Shown: piece by piece, positions 1 through 8,215 of the stretch | How the letters are laid out: each line of letters starts with the position of its first letter | Numbering within the stretch: the stretch's first letter is position 1 | From: a bacterium | GTDB lineage: Bacteria; Actinomycetota; Acidimicrobiia; Spongiisociales; UBA5794 | Assembly: GCA_024226255.1 (NCBI GenBank) | Contig: JAAELU010000395.1 | Span: 1-51,500 of the forward strand | Length of the DNA stretch: 51,500 nt | Direction: 5' to 3' | Notes under the pieces: generated by a model | Seen by the model: only the letters and a program-made list of their open reading frames with translations | What the model was told of the DNA's origin: nothing | Databases searched by the model: none | Made by a program: the position numbers and the translations under genes

Positions 1-232
1 ACTCGCCGGCCTCGGCACGAGCGAGATGCTCGTAGGGGCCGTCCAAGGGCGCTTCAGTTGTCGTCGTCGGGGCGGCCGTTGTGGTCGCTCCTCCATCATC
101 TGGTGCCGCGGTCGTTGTCGCTGCGGCGGTTGTCGTCGGGGCGGCGGTTGTGTCGCCACCATCGTCTGCTGCACAGGCGCCCGCGATGAGCGCAAATGCC
201 AAGACGAAAACGAAGAGCATTCGTTTCCTCAT
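1..232 (-). CDS. Lipoprotein N-terminus, truncated by window edge (possible ABC sugar-binding lipoprotein from operon context)
   Basis: Minus-strand ATG at 232 gives MRKRMLFVFVLAFALIAGACAADDGGDTTAAPTTTAATTTAAPDDGG...: signal peptide, lipobox AGAC, T/A/P-rich linker. ATG overlaps the upstream ROK gene stop (ATGA). Confidence 0.7.
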   Translation of the reverse strand, partial: MRKRMLFVFVLAFALIAGACAADDGGDTTAAPTTTAAATTTAAPDDGGATTTAAPTTTTEAPLDGPYEHLARAEAGE

Positions 233-1197
233 TCGGATACTTCCTCCTGGTTGGGTTTCTGGTTGTTTTCGATTGTGTGCCGAGCGAGCGCAACCGCTCC
301 CTCGACACCGGGATGGAAATCCTCTGGAAGTGTTGTGAGGCGATCCTCACTGAGAACGGAGTGGGCGACGACCGACGTGGCCCGCAGGCGAGCCAGCTCT
401 TCGCGGACCCTCGCCTCGACGGCCTCGTTGCCCGCAACGACGCCGCCGCCGAGAACGATGACGTCGACGTCGTACGTCATCGTCACCAGGTGTACGGCCC
501 AAGCGAGGTGGTGTGTGAGCTTGGCGGAAACCTGGGCCGCCAGTCTGTCGCCGGCATCGGCCGCGGCGAACAGAGCCGCTGTAGTGGTGACGCCGGTTTG
601 GTTGAGCGCCCTCTCAATCGCCGATCCCGAGGCGAAGGTCTCGAGGCAACCGTTGAGTCCACAGGCGCACAGGAGACCAGCGGGGTCAACAACGATGTGG
701 CCGATTTCTCCGGCAAAGCCCGAGCTGCCACGAAAGACCTGTTGATTGAGAATGAGCCCGGCAGACAGGCCAGTGCCGACGCCTATGAACGCGAGATGTT
801 CGATGGGTCGCTGAGATCGCAGATGGTTGTACGCACCAAGGGCGGCGATCCGCATGTCGTGGTCGACCGCGATCGGTACGCCGAGCTCGGAGGCGACTTT
901 GGCGCCGAGTGGGAATCCTTCGCGGTCGATATCGAGATTCACCGCAAGGCGGACATCGCCAGTTGCGTGATCAACGTGGCCGGGAACTCCGAGGCCAACC
1001 GCCTCGAGGTCGGAGCGGCCGGCTCCGGCAGTTTCAAGAGCGGCATCGAGAGCAGCGACTGCGGCAGTGACGGTGGCCTCGCCGCCGTGGCCACTGGGAA
1101 GCTCGGCATAGCCGCGGGCGCCGCCGTCGGCCGGGACGACAAGCGCCTCGGTGGTAGTGCCACCGATGTCGATGCCTGCAAAAAGTTCGCGACGCAT
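229..1197 (-). CDS. ROK family sugar kinase-like protein
   Basis: GIDIGGTTTEALVV phosphate-binding motif; AGEIGHIVVDPAGLLCACGLNGCLETFASG ROK zinc/signature region. Confidence 0.85.
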   Translation of the reverse strand: MRRELFAGIDIGGTTTEALVVPADGGARGYAELPSGHGGEATVTAAVAALDAALETAGAGRSDLEAVGLGVPGHVDHATGDVRLAVNLDIDREGFPLGAKVASELGVPIAVDHDMRIAALGAYNHLRSQRPIEHLAFIGVGTGLSAGLILNQQVFRGSSGFAGEIGHIVVDPAGLLCACGLNGCLETFASGSAIERALNQTGVTTTAALFAAADAGDRLAAQVSAKLTHHLAWAVHLVTMTYDVDVIVLGGGVVAGNEAVEARVREELARLRATSVVAHSVLSEDRLTTLPEDFHPGVEGAVALARHTIENNQKPNQEEVSE

Positions 1198-2357
1198 CAG
1201 GCCACACCCAGTTCTCGGTTGAGCACCAGAGTGGCGGCACCGCGAGTCACCAGATCGGCGCTGCCGGTGCCGAGGTGCAGGACAATGGTCTCCGCCAATG
1301 CGGGCAGAACACGGCGCTGCAGCTCAACCTTTGCTGATTCGAGTAGGGCGGGTCCAGCGGCAGCGATCTCTCCCACGATGGCTACCTGATGAATGTCGAG
1401 AATGCCAACGACGTAGGCGAGGACCGTGCCGAGTGCGGTGCCGGCACGCTCGATGACGTCGACCGTATTGGGGTCTCCAGCGTCCTGTAGATCGCGTACT
1501 CGCTGCCAAGCCTCAGTCGGGTCGGATTCGGGGAAGTCGTCGATGCCGTCTGCGATGGCCGCCAAGATGACAGGAGCACTGGCGATCGCTTCCAAGCAAC
1601 CAGAGTTGCCACAAGTACAGAGGGGCCCGTCGGCGATTGAGATGTGACCGATTTCGCCGGCACCGAAGCCGTCGCCGCGGAATAGGCGGCCCTCGAGAAT
1701 GATTCCGGCGCCGATACCGGGGCCGGCATTTACGACGATCAGGTTGCGGGCGTCAGGACGTGCGGAGAATTCAGCGAGGGCGGCTGCCTGGCTGTCGTTG
1801 ACGACGTGTACGGGCAGCCCGGAGAGCGTGGTCAACTCCTGGCCGAGTGGGCGACGGCGCCATCCGAGGTTGGGGGCATCGACGATGAGACCGCTCGGGT
1901 CGACCACGCCGGGGGATCCGACCCCGACACCGAGAATCGGCGCACTAGCGAGTTCTTGGAGGCCTGCAATCGCGTCGACCAGGTTGTCGACGGCCGCATC
2001 TCCCTGGCCGATCGGGCTATCTCCACCGAGGGTGGCGACAATGTTTCCTCGGAGGTTGACTACCGCCCCTCTGAGTTCGCGCCCGCTCAAGTCGAGTGTG
2101 ATCAGATGGTGGGCGTTGTCGACGAGCTCGAGAAGGACAGGGGGTTTGCCACCTGCCGACGGGCCGGTTCCCGTTTCTCGGACCAGTCCTTCGGCGACAA
2201 GATCCGAGACGAGGGTTGAGACAGTTGCTCGGGTTAAACCACTGCTGCGGGCGATGTCAGCTCGGCTGACACCACGGTTGGCGAAAACCTCCTGGAATAC
2301 CAGACGGCGGTTCTGCTGCCTGGTCCCCTCCCGGGACGCCTTCCTTGCGACACGCAT
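1197..2357 (-). CDS. ROK family transcriptional regulator (NagC/XylR-like) with N-terminal HTH
   Basis: N-terminal winged HTH (VSRADIARSSGLTRATVSTLVSDLVAEGLV) plus ROK domain (GAGEIGHISIADGPLCTCGNSGCLEAIAS). Start chosen at MRVARKAS (2357) rather than the longer ORF start. Stop overlaps kinase start (TGATG). Confidence 0.85.
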   Translation of the reverse strand: MRVARKASREGTRQQNRRLVFQEVFANRGVSRADIARSSGLTRATVSTLVSDLVAEGLVRETGTGPSAGGKPPVLLELVDNAHHLITLDLSGRELRGAVVNLRGNIVATLGGDSPIGQGDAAVDNLVDAIAGLQELASAPILGVGVGSPGVVDPSGLIVDAPNLGWRRRPLGQELTTLSGLPVHVVNDSQAAALAEFSARPDARNLIVVNAGPGIGAGIILEGRLFRGDGFGAGEIGHISIADGPLCTCGNSGCLEAIASAPVILAAIADGIDDFPESDPTEAWQRVRDLQDAGDPNTVDVIERAGTALGTVLAYVVGILDIHQVAIVGEIAAAGPALLESAKVELQRRVLPALAETIVLHLGTGSADLVTRGAATLVLNRELGVA

Positions 2358-2396
2358 TGATGTGATTCGAACCCCTCCCCAGGTGTCTGAACACAG

Positions 2397-2421
2397 TGTT
2401 TGTAAAGTCATTAAACAAACA
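2397..2421. promoter_or_regulatory. Inverted repeat upstream of the ROK regulator, candidate operator
   Basis: TGTTTGT-N11-ACAAACA located 40-64 bp upstream of the predicted regulator start; resembles TTTGTT..AACAAA half-sites of XylR-type ROK repressors. Confidence 0.5.
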
Positions 2422-2494
2422 AAGCACGGGTGATGTCAAGTGATACTTGCCCGGGGGGACAGCAATTCGACCGAATCACCTGGTGAGGGAGTGT

Positions 2495-4021
2495 TTAGCG
2501 GACTGACTGATCGGGTGTGGCAGCCTCATCGGCGAGGGTGTCGATGACGGCGTCATAGCGGTTCTGGGCGTCTTCGGGAGTGTTGCCGACACTGGTAACG
2601 CCAAGCTGACCCTCGACGGGGAGAGCGCTGAGCATGTGGAACACCGTGCCCACCTGACGGGCCTGATCAAAGTGGAGATTGCGCAGTAGAGCCATCTCGA
2701 GAACGTCGTGGGGTGCCAGCTGCGACAGCCCGGGCACCTCGGCATGATCCGATGCCACGTAGTGTTTTTCCTGTCCTCCGGGGGCCGTGAATTGTCCCGT
2801 CTCACCATCGAAATTGCCGTCGGTCAGGAATTGCAGGGTAAGGAACGGATGGGTTGTCCCCCCCTTGCGCAGGTTGAGTTCGATCGCGTTCGTTATCCAG
2901 CTGCCATCCGCCTGCCGGGCGACCACGAAGTCGATGGCGAACCGGCCGATGACACCTCGCGCGGCAAGTTGAGACCCCACCGCTAATGCGCATTCGCTGA
3001 TTGCCGTGCCGTACTCGGCGTCGGCGGGAAAGCGCGATCCAATGAAGACTTGGCCGCTGTCGCCTCCAAGGATCTGATCGTGTGTCGAGAGCAATTCGAC
3101 CTGGCCGAGGGGGGTGATGCGGAGTTGGACGCTGGGCGAACGTATCTCGTCGCCTTCGACCATCTCCTCGACGATGCCTGCTTCCTCCGCCAGGATCTCG
3201 AAGTAGCGCTCCACACTCCCACCCGGCATTTCGATGGGGATGTTCTTGAGTAGCCGCAGTACTTCGCTTGCGGCAGACGAGGATTCGGGAGCGGGCAGGC
3301 CACGCAGGTCGACGGTGGCGTTTCCGTATCCGCTGACTCCTTCGTTGTGTTTGACGACTGCTCGCTGCAAGCCCGGATTAGCAGCGCGCAGCTCAGCAAT
3401 CGCGGACGCCACGTCTTCGACTGTCCGCAGGTCCTCACGACCTGCCGGGTGGGGGACGTCGGCGGCCGCGAACAGACGGCGCCCTTCGGACTTGGTTCCC
3501 AACGACGAATCCTTTGGGTCGGCCCCGTACATCGGGATACCGAGGCGCATCGCCAGCTCGCGGTCCTTCCAGCTGGCCATGAACGGTACGAGGTGGGCAC
3601 GGTCCCGATCAATGATCAGGGATTGGATCTGGTCAAGGAGCCGTGGCCGGTCGAGGAGCTTCTGCGTTAGCGGTCGCGACGTGGCTTCTTGGGGAGAGAC
3701 CAGGAAGAGCCGTTTGCGGGCGTGGCTGGAAATGACGCCCGGCATGAGATCGAAGTAGTAATCGACGATGTCCGGATGGATGGCCTGGCCAGTCACGTAG
3801 ATCATTCGAGCCCTCGGTTGGCGGAGCAGCAGAAGCAAGAAGAGGTACCGCTCCTCGTAGGCCTGCAGGCGGCTCGCCGTCAGCTCGAAGTCGACCTCGG
3901 CCGATGGCACGACAACGATCGTCTGCTCGTCGGTGTTGAGCTTCTCGATCGATTGCCACAGGGGGATCAGCTTGGCTTGCAGCGCGTCGTACGCCGCCTG
4001 ATCCTGCGGGTCTATGTCCAT
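2495..4021 (-). CDS. Peptide ligase PGM1-related protein (ATP-grasp)
   Basis: 508 aa; N-terminal pre-ATP-grasp region, GTKSEGRRLFAAADVPHPAG, AVVKHNEGVSGYGNATVDL, IELNLRKGGTTHP, matching PGM1-type ATP-grasp ligases. Confidence 0.7.
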   Translation of the reverse strand: MDIDPQDQAAYDALQAKLIPLWQSIEKLNTDEQTIVVVPSAEVDFELTASRLQAYEERYLFLLLLLRQPRARMIYVTGQAIHPDIVDYYFDLMPGVISSHARKRLFLVSPQEATSRPLTQKLLDRPRLLDQIQSLIIDRDRAHLVPFMASWKDRELAMRLGIPMYGADPKDSSLGTKSEGRRLFAAADVPHPAGREDLRTVEDVASAIAELRAANPGLQRAVVKHNEGVSGYGNATVDLRGLPAPESSSAASEVLRLLKNIPIEMPGGSVERYFEILAEEAGIVEEMVEGDEIRSPSVQLRITPLGQVELLSTHDQILGGDSGQVFIGSRFPADAEYGTAISECALAVGSQLAARGVIGRFAIDFVVARQADGSWITNAIELNLRKGGTTHPFLTLQFLTDGNFDGETGQFTAPGGQEKHYVASDHAEVPGLSQLAPHDVLEMALLRNLHFDQARQVGTVFHMLSALPVEGQLGVTSVGNTPEDAQNRYDAVIDTLADEAATPDQSVR

Positions 4022-4081
4022 GGAGCCTCCCTCGGCAGAGCAAACTACAGGACGGCGACCGGCGGCGCAGGAGCGCTGCCG

Positions 4082-4702
4082 TTAGCTGGTGATCGTGGCC
4101 AGGAAGTTCTCGAAGGCTCGAAGTTCCTTGTCAGTGGGGGTCTTGCCCGCCATGGCTTCAAGGTAATACGGCAGATATCCGAGGCGGCTGGCCAATGAGT
4201 CGTCCGTGCCGGCCGCGTAGTAGCCGACCTGGCTGTGATAGAGCAGTCTCGCCCGCACGACGCACTCGGGCGTATCGAATCCGTACCGGCCGAACATGAC
4301 GGCGAGTGCTTCGAGCCGAGCTTCGTCGGCGGAGGCGATGCGGACCCCGACGGCCGGGTCACGCCGGCCCCAGTCGCGCACTGCGAGATCGAGTTGGGCG
4401 TCATAGAGGTCTCCATCCGCCCAGCACTCGAACACCCCGAGACACGCCGCAACTGCGGTCGCGGCTTGGCGGTGGGCGCGTTCGACGATCGACCGGGTAT
4501 TCCGCTCCCACACCTCGAGCAGCTCGTGTAGCAGCTCGTCGAGGCCCGTGAAGTACCAATAGAAGCTCGAGCGGGACACGGCCAGCGACTTGGCAAGGGA
4601 GAGGATGCGGAGCCGATCGATCGGCACCTCGCCGACGGCATCGAGGCCGGCGTCGATCCAGTCCTGTTTGGTGACCTTGGTGTGGGGCAGGGTCTTCTGC
4701 AT
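4082..4702 (-). CDS. TetR/AcrR family transcriptional regulator
   Basis: HTH LRILSLAKSLAVSRSSFYWYFTGLDELLHELLEVWE; start overlaps upstream mttB-like stop (TGATG). Confidence 0.85.
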   Translation of the reverse strand: MQKTLPHTKVTKQDWIDAGLDAVGEVPIDRLRILSLAKSLAVSRSSFYWYFTGLDELLHELLEVWERNTRSIVERAHRQAATAVAACLGVFECWADGDLYDAQLDLAVRDWGRRDPAVGVRIASADEARLEALAVMFGRYGFDTPECVVRARLLYHSQVGYYAAGTDDSLASRLGYLPYYLEAMAGKTPTDKELRAFENFLATITS

Positions 4703-6222
4703 CAGTCCGGCTCGGCTCCGCCCTCGGAGATGCGCCGTTCAACGAAGCCTTGCATCGCCGCCATGGCATCGTCCTCGATCGGGGGCGCTTCGTACTGTGC
4801 GATCACCCGCTCCCAGATGGCGGTGGCCCGCTCGTCGGTTCGCTGACTTCCATCCTCGGTCCATTGCTCGAAGTTGGCTCGCGAGAAGACCACCGGCTCA
4901 TAGAACGCAGTGGCGTAGCGGTCAAGGGTGTGCTGGGTCCCAAAGAAATGGCCCCCAGGCCCGACATCCGTAATCGCGTCGAGGGCGAGTTCGGATTCAT
5001 CGACTCGAATTGGCGTCAGCGACTCGGCGATCATCTGGCACATGTCGATGTCGACGATGTATTTCTCGTAGCTGGCCACGAGACCACCTTCTTGCCAGCC
5101 GGCCGAGTGTTGAATCCAGTTGGCGCCCCCCAGGAGGGCGCCGAACGTGCTCATCATCGTCTCATAGCCGGCCTGGGCGTCGACGGACTGGGAGGCACTC
5201 GATCCGGATGAACGCCACGGCAGCCCAACGTGGCGGGCCAATTGCCCGCTCGCCAACGCGGCCTTGAAAGCTTCCGGCGTTCCGAACGCGGGTGCTCCTG
5301 ACTTCATGTCAACGTTCGACGTGAACGCCCCGTACACAACAGGAGCGCCCGGGTTCACCGTCTGCGACAAAGTCAGGCCGGCCAGCAGCTCCATGTGCTG
5401 GAGCACCAAGGCGCCGGCGAGGGTTACTGGCGCCATCGCGCCGGCCAGAGTGAACGGAGTGATGATGCACATCTGCTTCATTCGGGCGAAGTCGATGATG
5501 CCCATCGCCATAGGGACGTCGATCTGCCGCGGCGAGTTCGTATTGATTACGGTCCAGCATCGTGTCTGCGCAGCGAATTCCTCGTCGCTCTCGATTCCGT
5601 GGCGCAATCTCACGAGATCAAAGCCATCTCGAACCCGCCGCCGGCCGCGGGCGTAGACGAACGGGGTCTTGTCGGTAAGTGACATCGTGGCCAACATCGA
5701 TCGCAGGTGGCGGATGTTCAAAGGGATATCGGTTGGCTCGACGCACGGCGCCGCCGCCGCCATCACGTCGTAGCTCTGGGTGAGGCGGAGGAAGTTCTTC
5801 TGATCGTCGAGCGTGCCGGCCCGCCGGCCGCGGTGGCGATCGGAAACGAAGGGAGGCCCCGCCACCGGTATCAGGGCCACGCTGCGGCCGCCGATGGTCA
5901 GGTTGCGTTCCGGGTTGGGCGCATGGAGATCGATGCTCGCCGGCGACGAGGCAACTGCACCGGCGACGGCGTCTGGATCGAATCGGACGATGTCGTCGTC
6001 ATCACTGGTGGCGGCGCCGGCTGCGACGAGGATGTTGCGGGCCTCGTCAAACGTTATCCGGATGCCTTCGTCGGCGAGATAGCGCACAGCCGAGGCGTGG
6101 ATAGCGGCGACCTGGTCTTCGGCGAGGGCTCGCAACGGCTCGTACGGGTTCTCCAGGCGGCGGTGATGCGCTGTGCTGACAGGGGCGCGCTCACGTCGGG
6201 GCCGGTTGCGGCGTCTTGTCAC
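4702..6222 (-). CDS. MttB-family (trimethylamine/glycine betaine-type) corrinoid methyltransferase, non-pyrrolysine
   Basis: N-terminus VTRRRNRPRRERAP; central/C-terminal MttB-family sequence (LVLQHMELLAGLTLSQTVNPGAPVVYGAFTSNVDMKSGAPAFGTPE..., GGANWIQHSAGWQEGG). No in-frame amber codon. GTG start at 6222 preceded by GGAGG. Confidence 0.8.
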   Translation of the reverse strand: MTRRRNRPRRERAPVSTAHHRRLENPYEPLRALAEDQVAAIHASAVRYLADEGIRITFDEARNILVAAGAATSDDDDIVRFDPDAVAGAVASSPASIDLHAPNPERNLTIGGRSVALIPVAGPPFVSDRHRGRRAGTLDDQKNFLRLTQSYDVMAAAAPCVEPTDIPLNIRHLRSMLATMSLTDKTPFVYARGRRRVRDGFDLVRLRHGIESDEEFAAQTRCWTVINTNSPRQIDVPMAMGIIDFARMKQMCIITPFTLAGAMAPVTLAGALVLQHMELLAGLTLSQTVNPGAPVVYGAFTSNVDMKSGAPAFGTPEAFKAALASGQLARHVGLPWRSSGSSASQSVDAQAGYETMMSTFGALLGGANWIQHSAGWQEGGLVASYEKYIVDIDMCQMIAESLTPIRVDESELALDAITDVGPGGHFFGTQHTLDRYATAFYEPVVFSRANFEQWTEDGSQRTDERATAIWERVIAQYEAPPIEDDAMAAMQGFVERRISEGGAEPD

Positions 6223-6258
6223 TCTCCTCCCGCGATCCGCGGGTGACCCGGTGTCTTC

Positions 6259-6286
6259 ATGTTCTAGACAGTAGTGTCTAGAACAT
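6259..6286. promoter_or_regulatory. Perfect 12-bp inverted repeat, candidate TetR operator
   Basis: ATGTTCTAGACA-GTAG-TGTCTAGAACAT, between the divergent mttB-like gene (which is coupled to tetR) and the plus-strand remnant. Confidence 0.75.
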
Positions 6287-6310
6287 CGCTCCTGCACAAT
6301 GCTGTCGGCC

Positions 6311-6385
6311 ATGGGAGGAGACCGAGTGGAGACCGATGCCAATATCGTCGTCATCGGGGCCGGATTCGTCGGCGCAACTGGATAG
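6311..6385 (+). pseudogene. 24-aa remnant of a FAD-dependent oxidoreductase N-terminus
   Basis: MGGDRVETDANIVVIGAGFVGATG*: beta-strand plus GxGxxG dinucleotide-binding motif typical of DAO-type flavoproteins, ended by TAG. Confidence 0.55.
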
Positions 6386-6435
6386 CCGACTGCAATTCTG
6401 ACGGGCGATGCGCCGGGTATGGCGGTCGGCGTGAG

Positions 6436-7980
6436 ATGATCCGGCAGATGCGCTTGCGGATTCTCGTCATGATCACGCTCGCCGTGGCGACCGCGTGTAG
6501 TAGCGCCGATGGCACCACCACCGCGGGTCCTGCGTCGCACGTGCCGACGACGACCGCGGGTTCGACCACATCGGTCCAGCCTTCGGCTCCCACCACGGCG
6601 ATGCCGACGACCACGGCGGCGGCTCCAACAACGTCTTCTTCGACGACGATCGCCCCCGCGGCCGTCGGAGTCCAGTATGGAGAGATCGCCGGCCTCACCA
6701 TGTTCCGGGGCAACCCGACCAGGACCTTCCACGGCACTGGTCCAGTGCCGCAAAATCCAGCCGTCTTGTGGCGATTCCCCGATGCGGCGATGTGCGGAAC
6801 CTCGCGCCTCAGCGGCGAGGACAAGGTGTGGTGTGGCACTGGATGGACCGGCCAACCCGTCGTGTGGGAGCGCCCCGACGGCATCACCGAGGTGATCTTC
6901 GGTGCATTCGACAAGCGGGTCCACTTCCTCAACGCCGCTACTGGGGAGCGAACCCGCCCCGACTTCGTGGTCGGAGACATCGTCAAGGGCTCGGTCGTTC
7001 TCGACCCCGATGGGTTTCCGCTGCTGTATGTGGGGTCACGGGTATCTCGCTACATGGTCATCGCTCTTGACCGCGACGTCCCGACCGAGATCTGGTCTCT
7101 GCACTCGGACAGCGTCAACGGCCGCTGGAACAACGACTGGGACGCATCGGCCGTCATTGTCGACGACTATCTCCTCGAGGGTGGCGAGAACAGCTGGTGG
7201 TTCGCAGTGAAGCTGAATCGGTCGATCGGCGCCGACGGCCTCGTGTCGGTCGATCCTGAAGTGACCGTGGCGATCCCCGCATGGACCGACGAGCTACTCC
7301 GAGAGGTCGGCAATCAACAGTCGATCGAGAGCTCAACTGCCGTGTTCGAGTCAACCGCCTACTTTGGCACCGGAGCCGGCCGCGTGGTCGGTGTCGACCT
7401 TTCGCAGCTGGCTGAGGGAACCGCCGAGATCGTCCTCGACTTCTGGGCGGGCGACGACATCGACTCAACGATCGTCATCGACGACGAAGGCATGCTCTAT
7501 GTGAACCCGCAGGTCGACTTGGCGACGGCCCGCGCCGCCGAACTGGGGCAACTCCTGAAGTTGAACCCGTCACGGCCGGATGATCCTCTCGTGTGGGGGC
7601 TCCATATCCGAACGGTCGGGGCAGCGGTTGGCGGGGCGTGGGCGACCCCGGCCCTCGGTGATGGCATCCTGTACCTGCCCACCAATCCGGGCGAACTATT
7701 GGCGGTGGACACCACTACCGGCGAAGTGGTGTGGCGGGATGATATTGGGTTCCACGCCTGGTCCTCGCCGCTGCTGGTTGACGACGTGCTCGTGGTCTCA
7801 GTCAACTGTGGGTCGGTACCGGCCTTGCGCGCCTATGACCTGGCCGACCCGCAGAATCCGCAGCCGATGTGGGAGCTACCGGTGTCCCAGGGGTGCCTGG
7901 AGTCGACTCCGGCGATGTGGAACGGTCGCCTCTACGTCGGATCACGCGACGGCTACTTCTACGCCATCGGGGACCCCTGA
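6436..7980 (+). CDS. Lipoprotein with PQQ-like beta-propeller repeats
   Basis: Start at ATG 6436: MIRQMRLRILVMITLAVATACSS lipobox, Thr-rich linker, then GDGILYLPTNPGELLAVDTTTGEVVWRDD-type repeats. Confidence 0.75.
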   Translation: MIRQMRLRILVMITLAVATACSSADGTTTAGPASHVPTTTAGSTTSVQPSAPTTAMPTTTAAAPTTSSSTTIAPAAVGVQYGEIAGLTMFRGNPTRTFHGTGPVPQNPAVLWRFPDAAMCGTSRLSGEDKVWCGTGWTGQPVVWERPDGITEVIFGAFDKRVHFLNAATGERTRPDFVVGDIVKGSVVLDPDGFPLLYVGSRVSRYMVIALDRDVPTEIWSLHSDSVNGRWNNDWDASAVIVDDYLLEGGENSWWFAVKLNRSIGADGLVSVDPEVTVAIPAWTDELLREVGNQQSIESSTAVFESTAYFGTGAGRVVGVDLSQLAEGTAEIVLDFWAGDDIDSTIVIDDEGMLYVNPQVDLATARAAELGQLLKLNPSRPDDPLVWGLHIRTVGAAVGGAWATPALGDGILYLPTNPGELLAVDTTTGEVVWRDDIGFHAWSSPLLVDDVLVVSVNCGSVPALRAYDLADPQNPQPMWELPVSQGCLESTPAMWNGRLYVGSRDGYFYAIGDP

Positions 7981-8215
7981 GCTCAGCGAGCCTATCGGTT
8001 GCGAGGGAGCCTCAGCTCTCATAGACACTCGGCCGCCTCCTCTAGAAGGAACACGTCCGCCAGGTCCGAGAGGTGCCCCGGGGCGCTTGGCAGCGCGCCA
8101 GATCCTCAGCGATCGGGCTGCCGAATGGATGCGGATCGGATGGGCGGGGCAAGGAAGGAGGGGCGCTCCTGAGACGCCTACACTCGCTGGACGGACGCGA
8201 TATCGGGAGGGAAGG

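Noticed and set aside
196-1389. 397-aa plus-strand ORF
   Set aside because: Antisense to the ROK kinase and part of the ROK regulator; no recognisable domain.
2364-2375. GATTCGAACCCC resembling a tRNA T-loop on the minus strand
   Set aside because: Flanking bases do not form a T-stem and no anticodon or acceptor arms are present.
6311-6436. TAG after the 24-aa flavoprotein-like ORF as a pyrrolysine codon (MttB context)
   Set aside because: Reading through gives only 17 codons (PTAILTGDAPGMAVGVR) before TGA with no flavoprotein similarity; no Pyl machinery is visible in the window.
4702-6924. 740-aa ORF as annotated in the track
   Set aside because: The first ~230 residues are low-complexity antisense to the PQQ-like lipoprotein; the MttB-family N-terminus fits GTG 6222.
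7580-8215. N-terminal extension of the 938-aa ORF
   Set aside because: It overlaps the PQQ-like gene out of frame; TTG 8216 with a good SD begins a sensible membrane protein.
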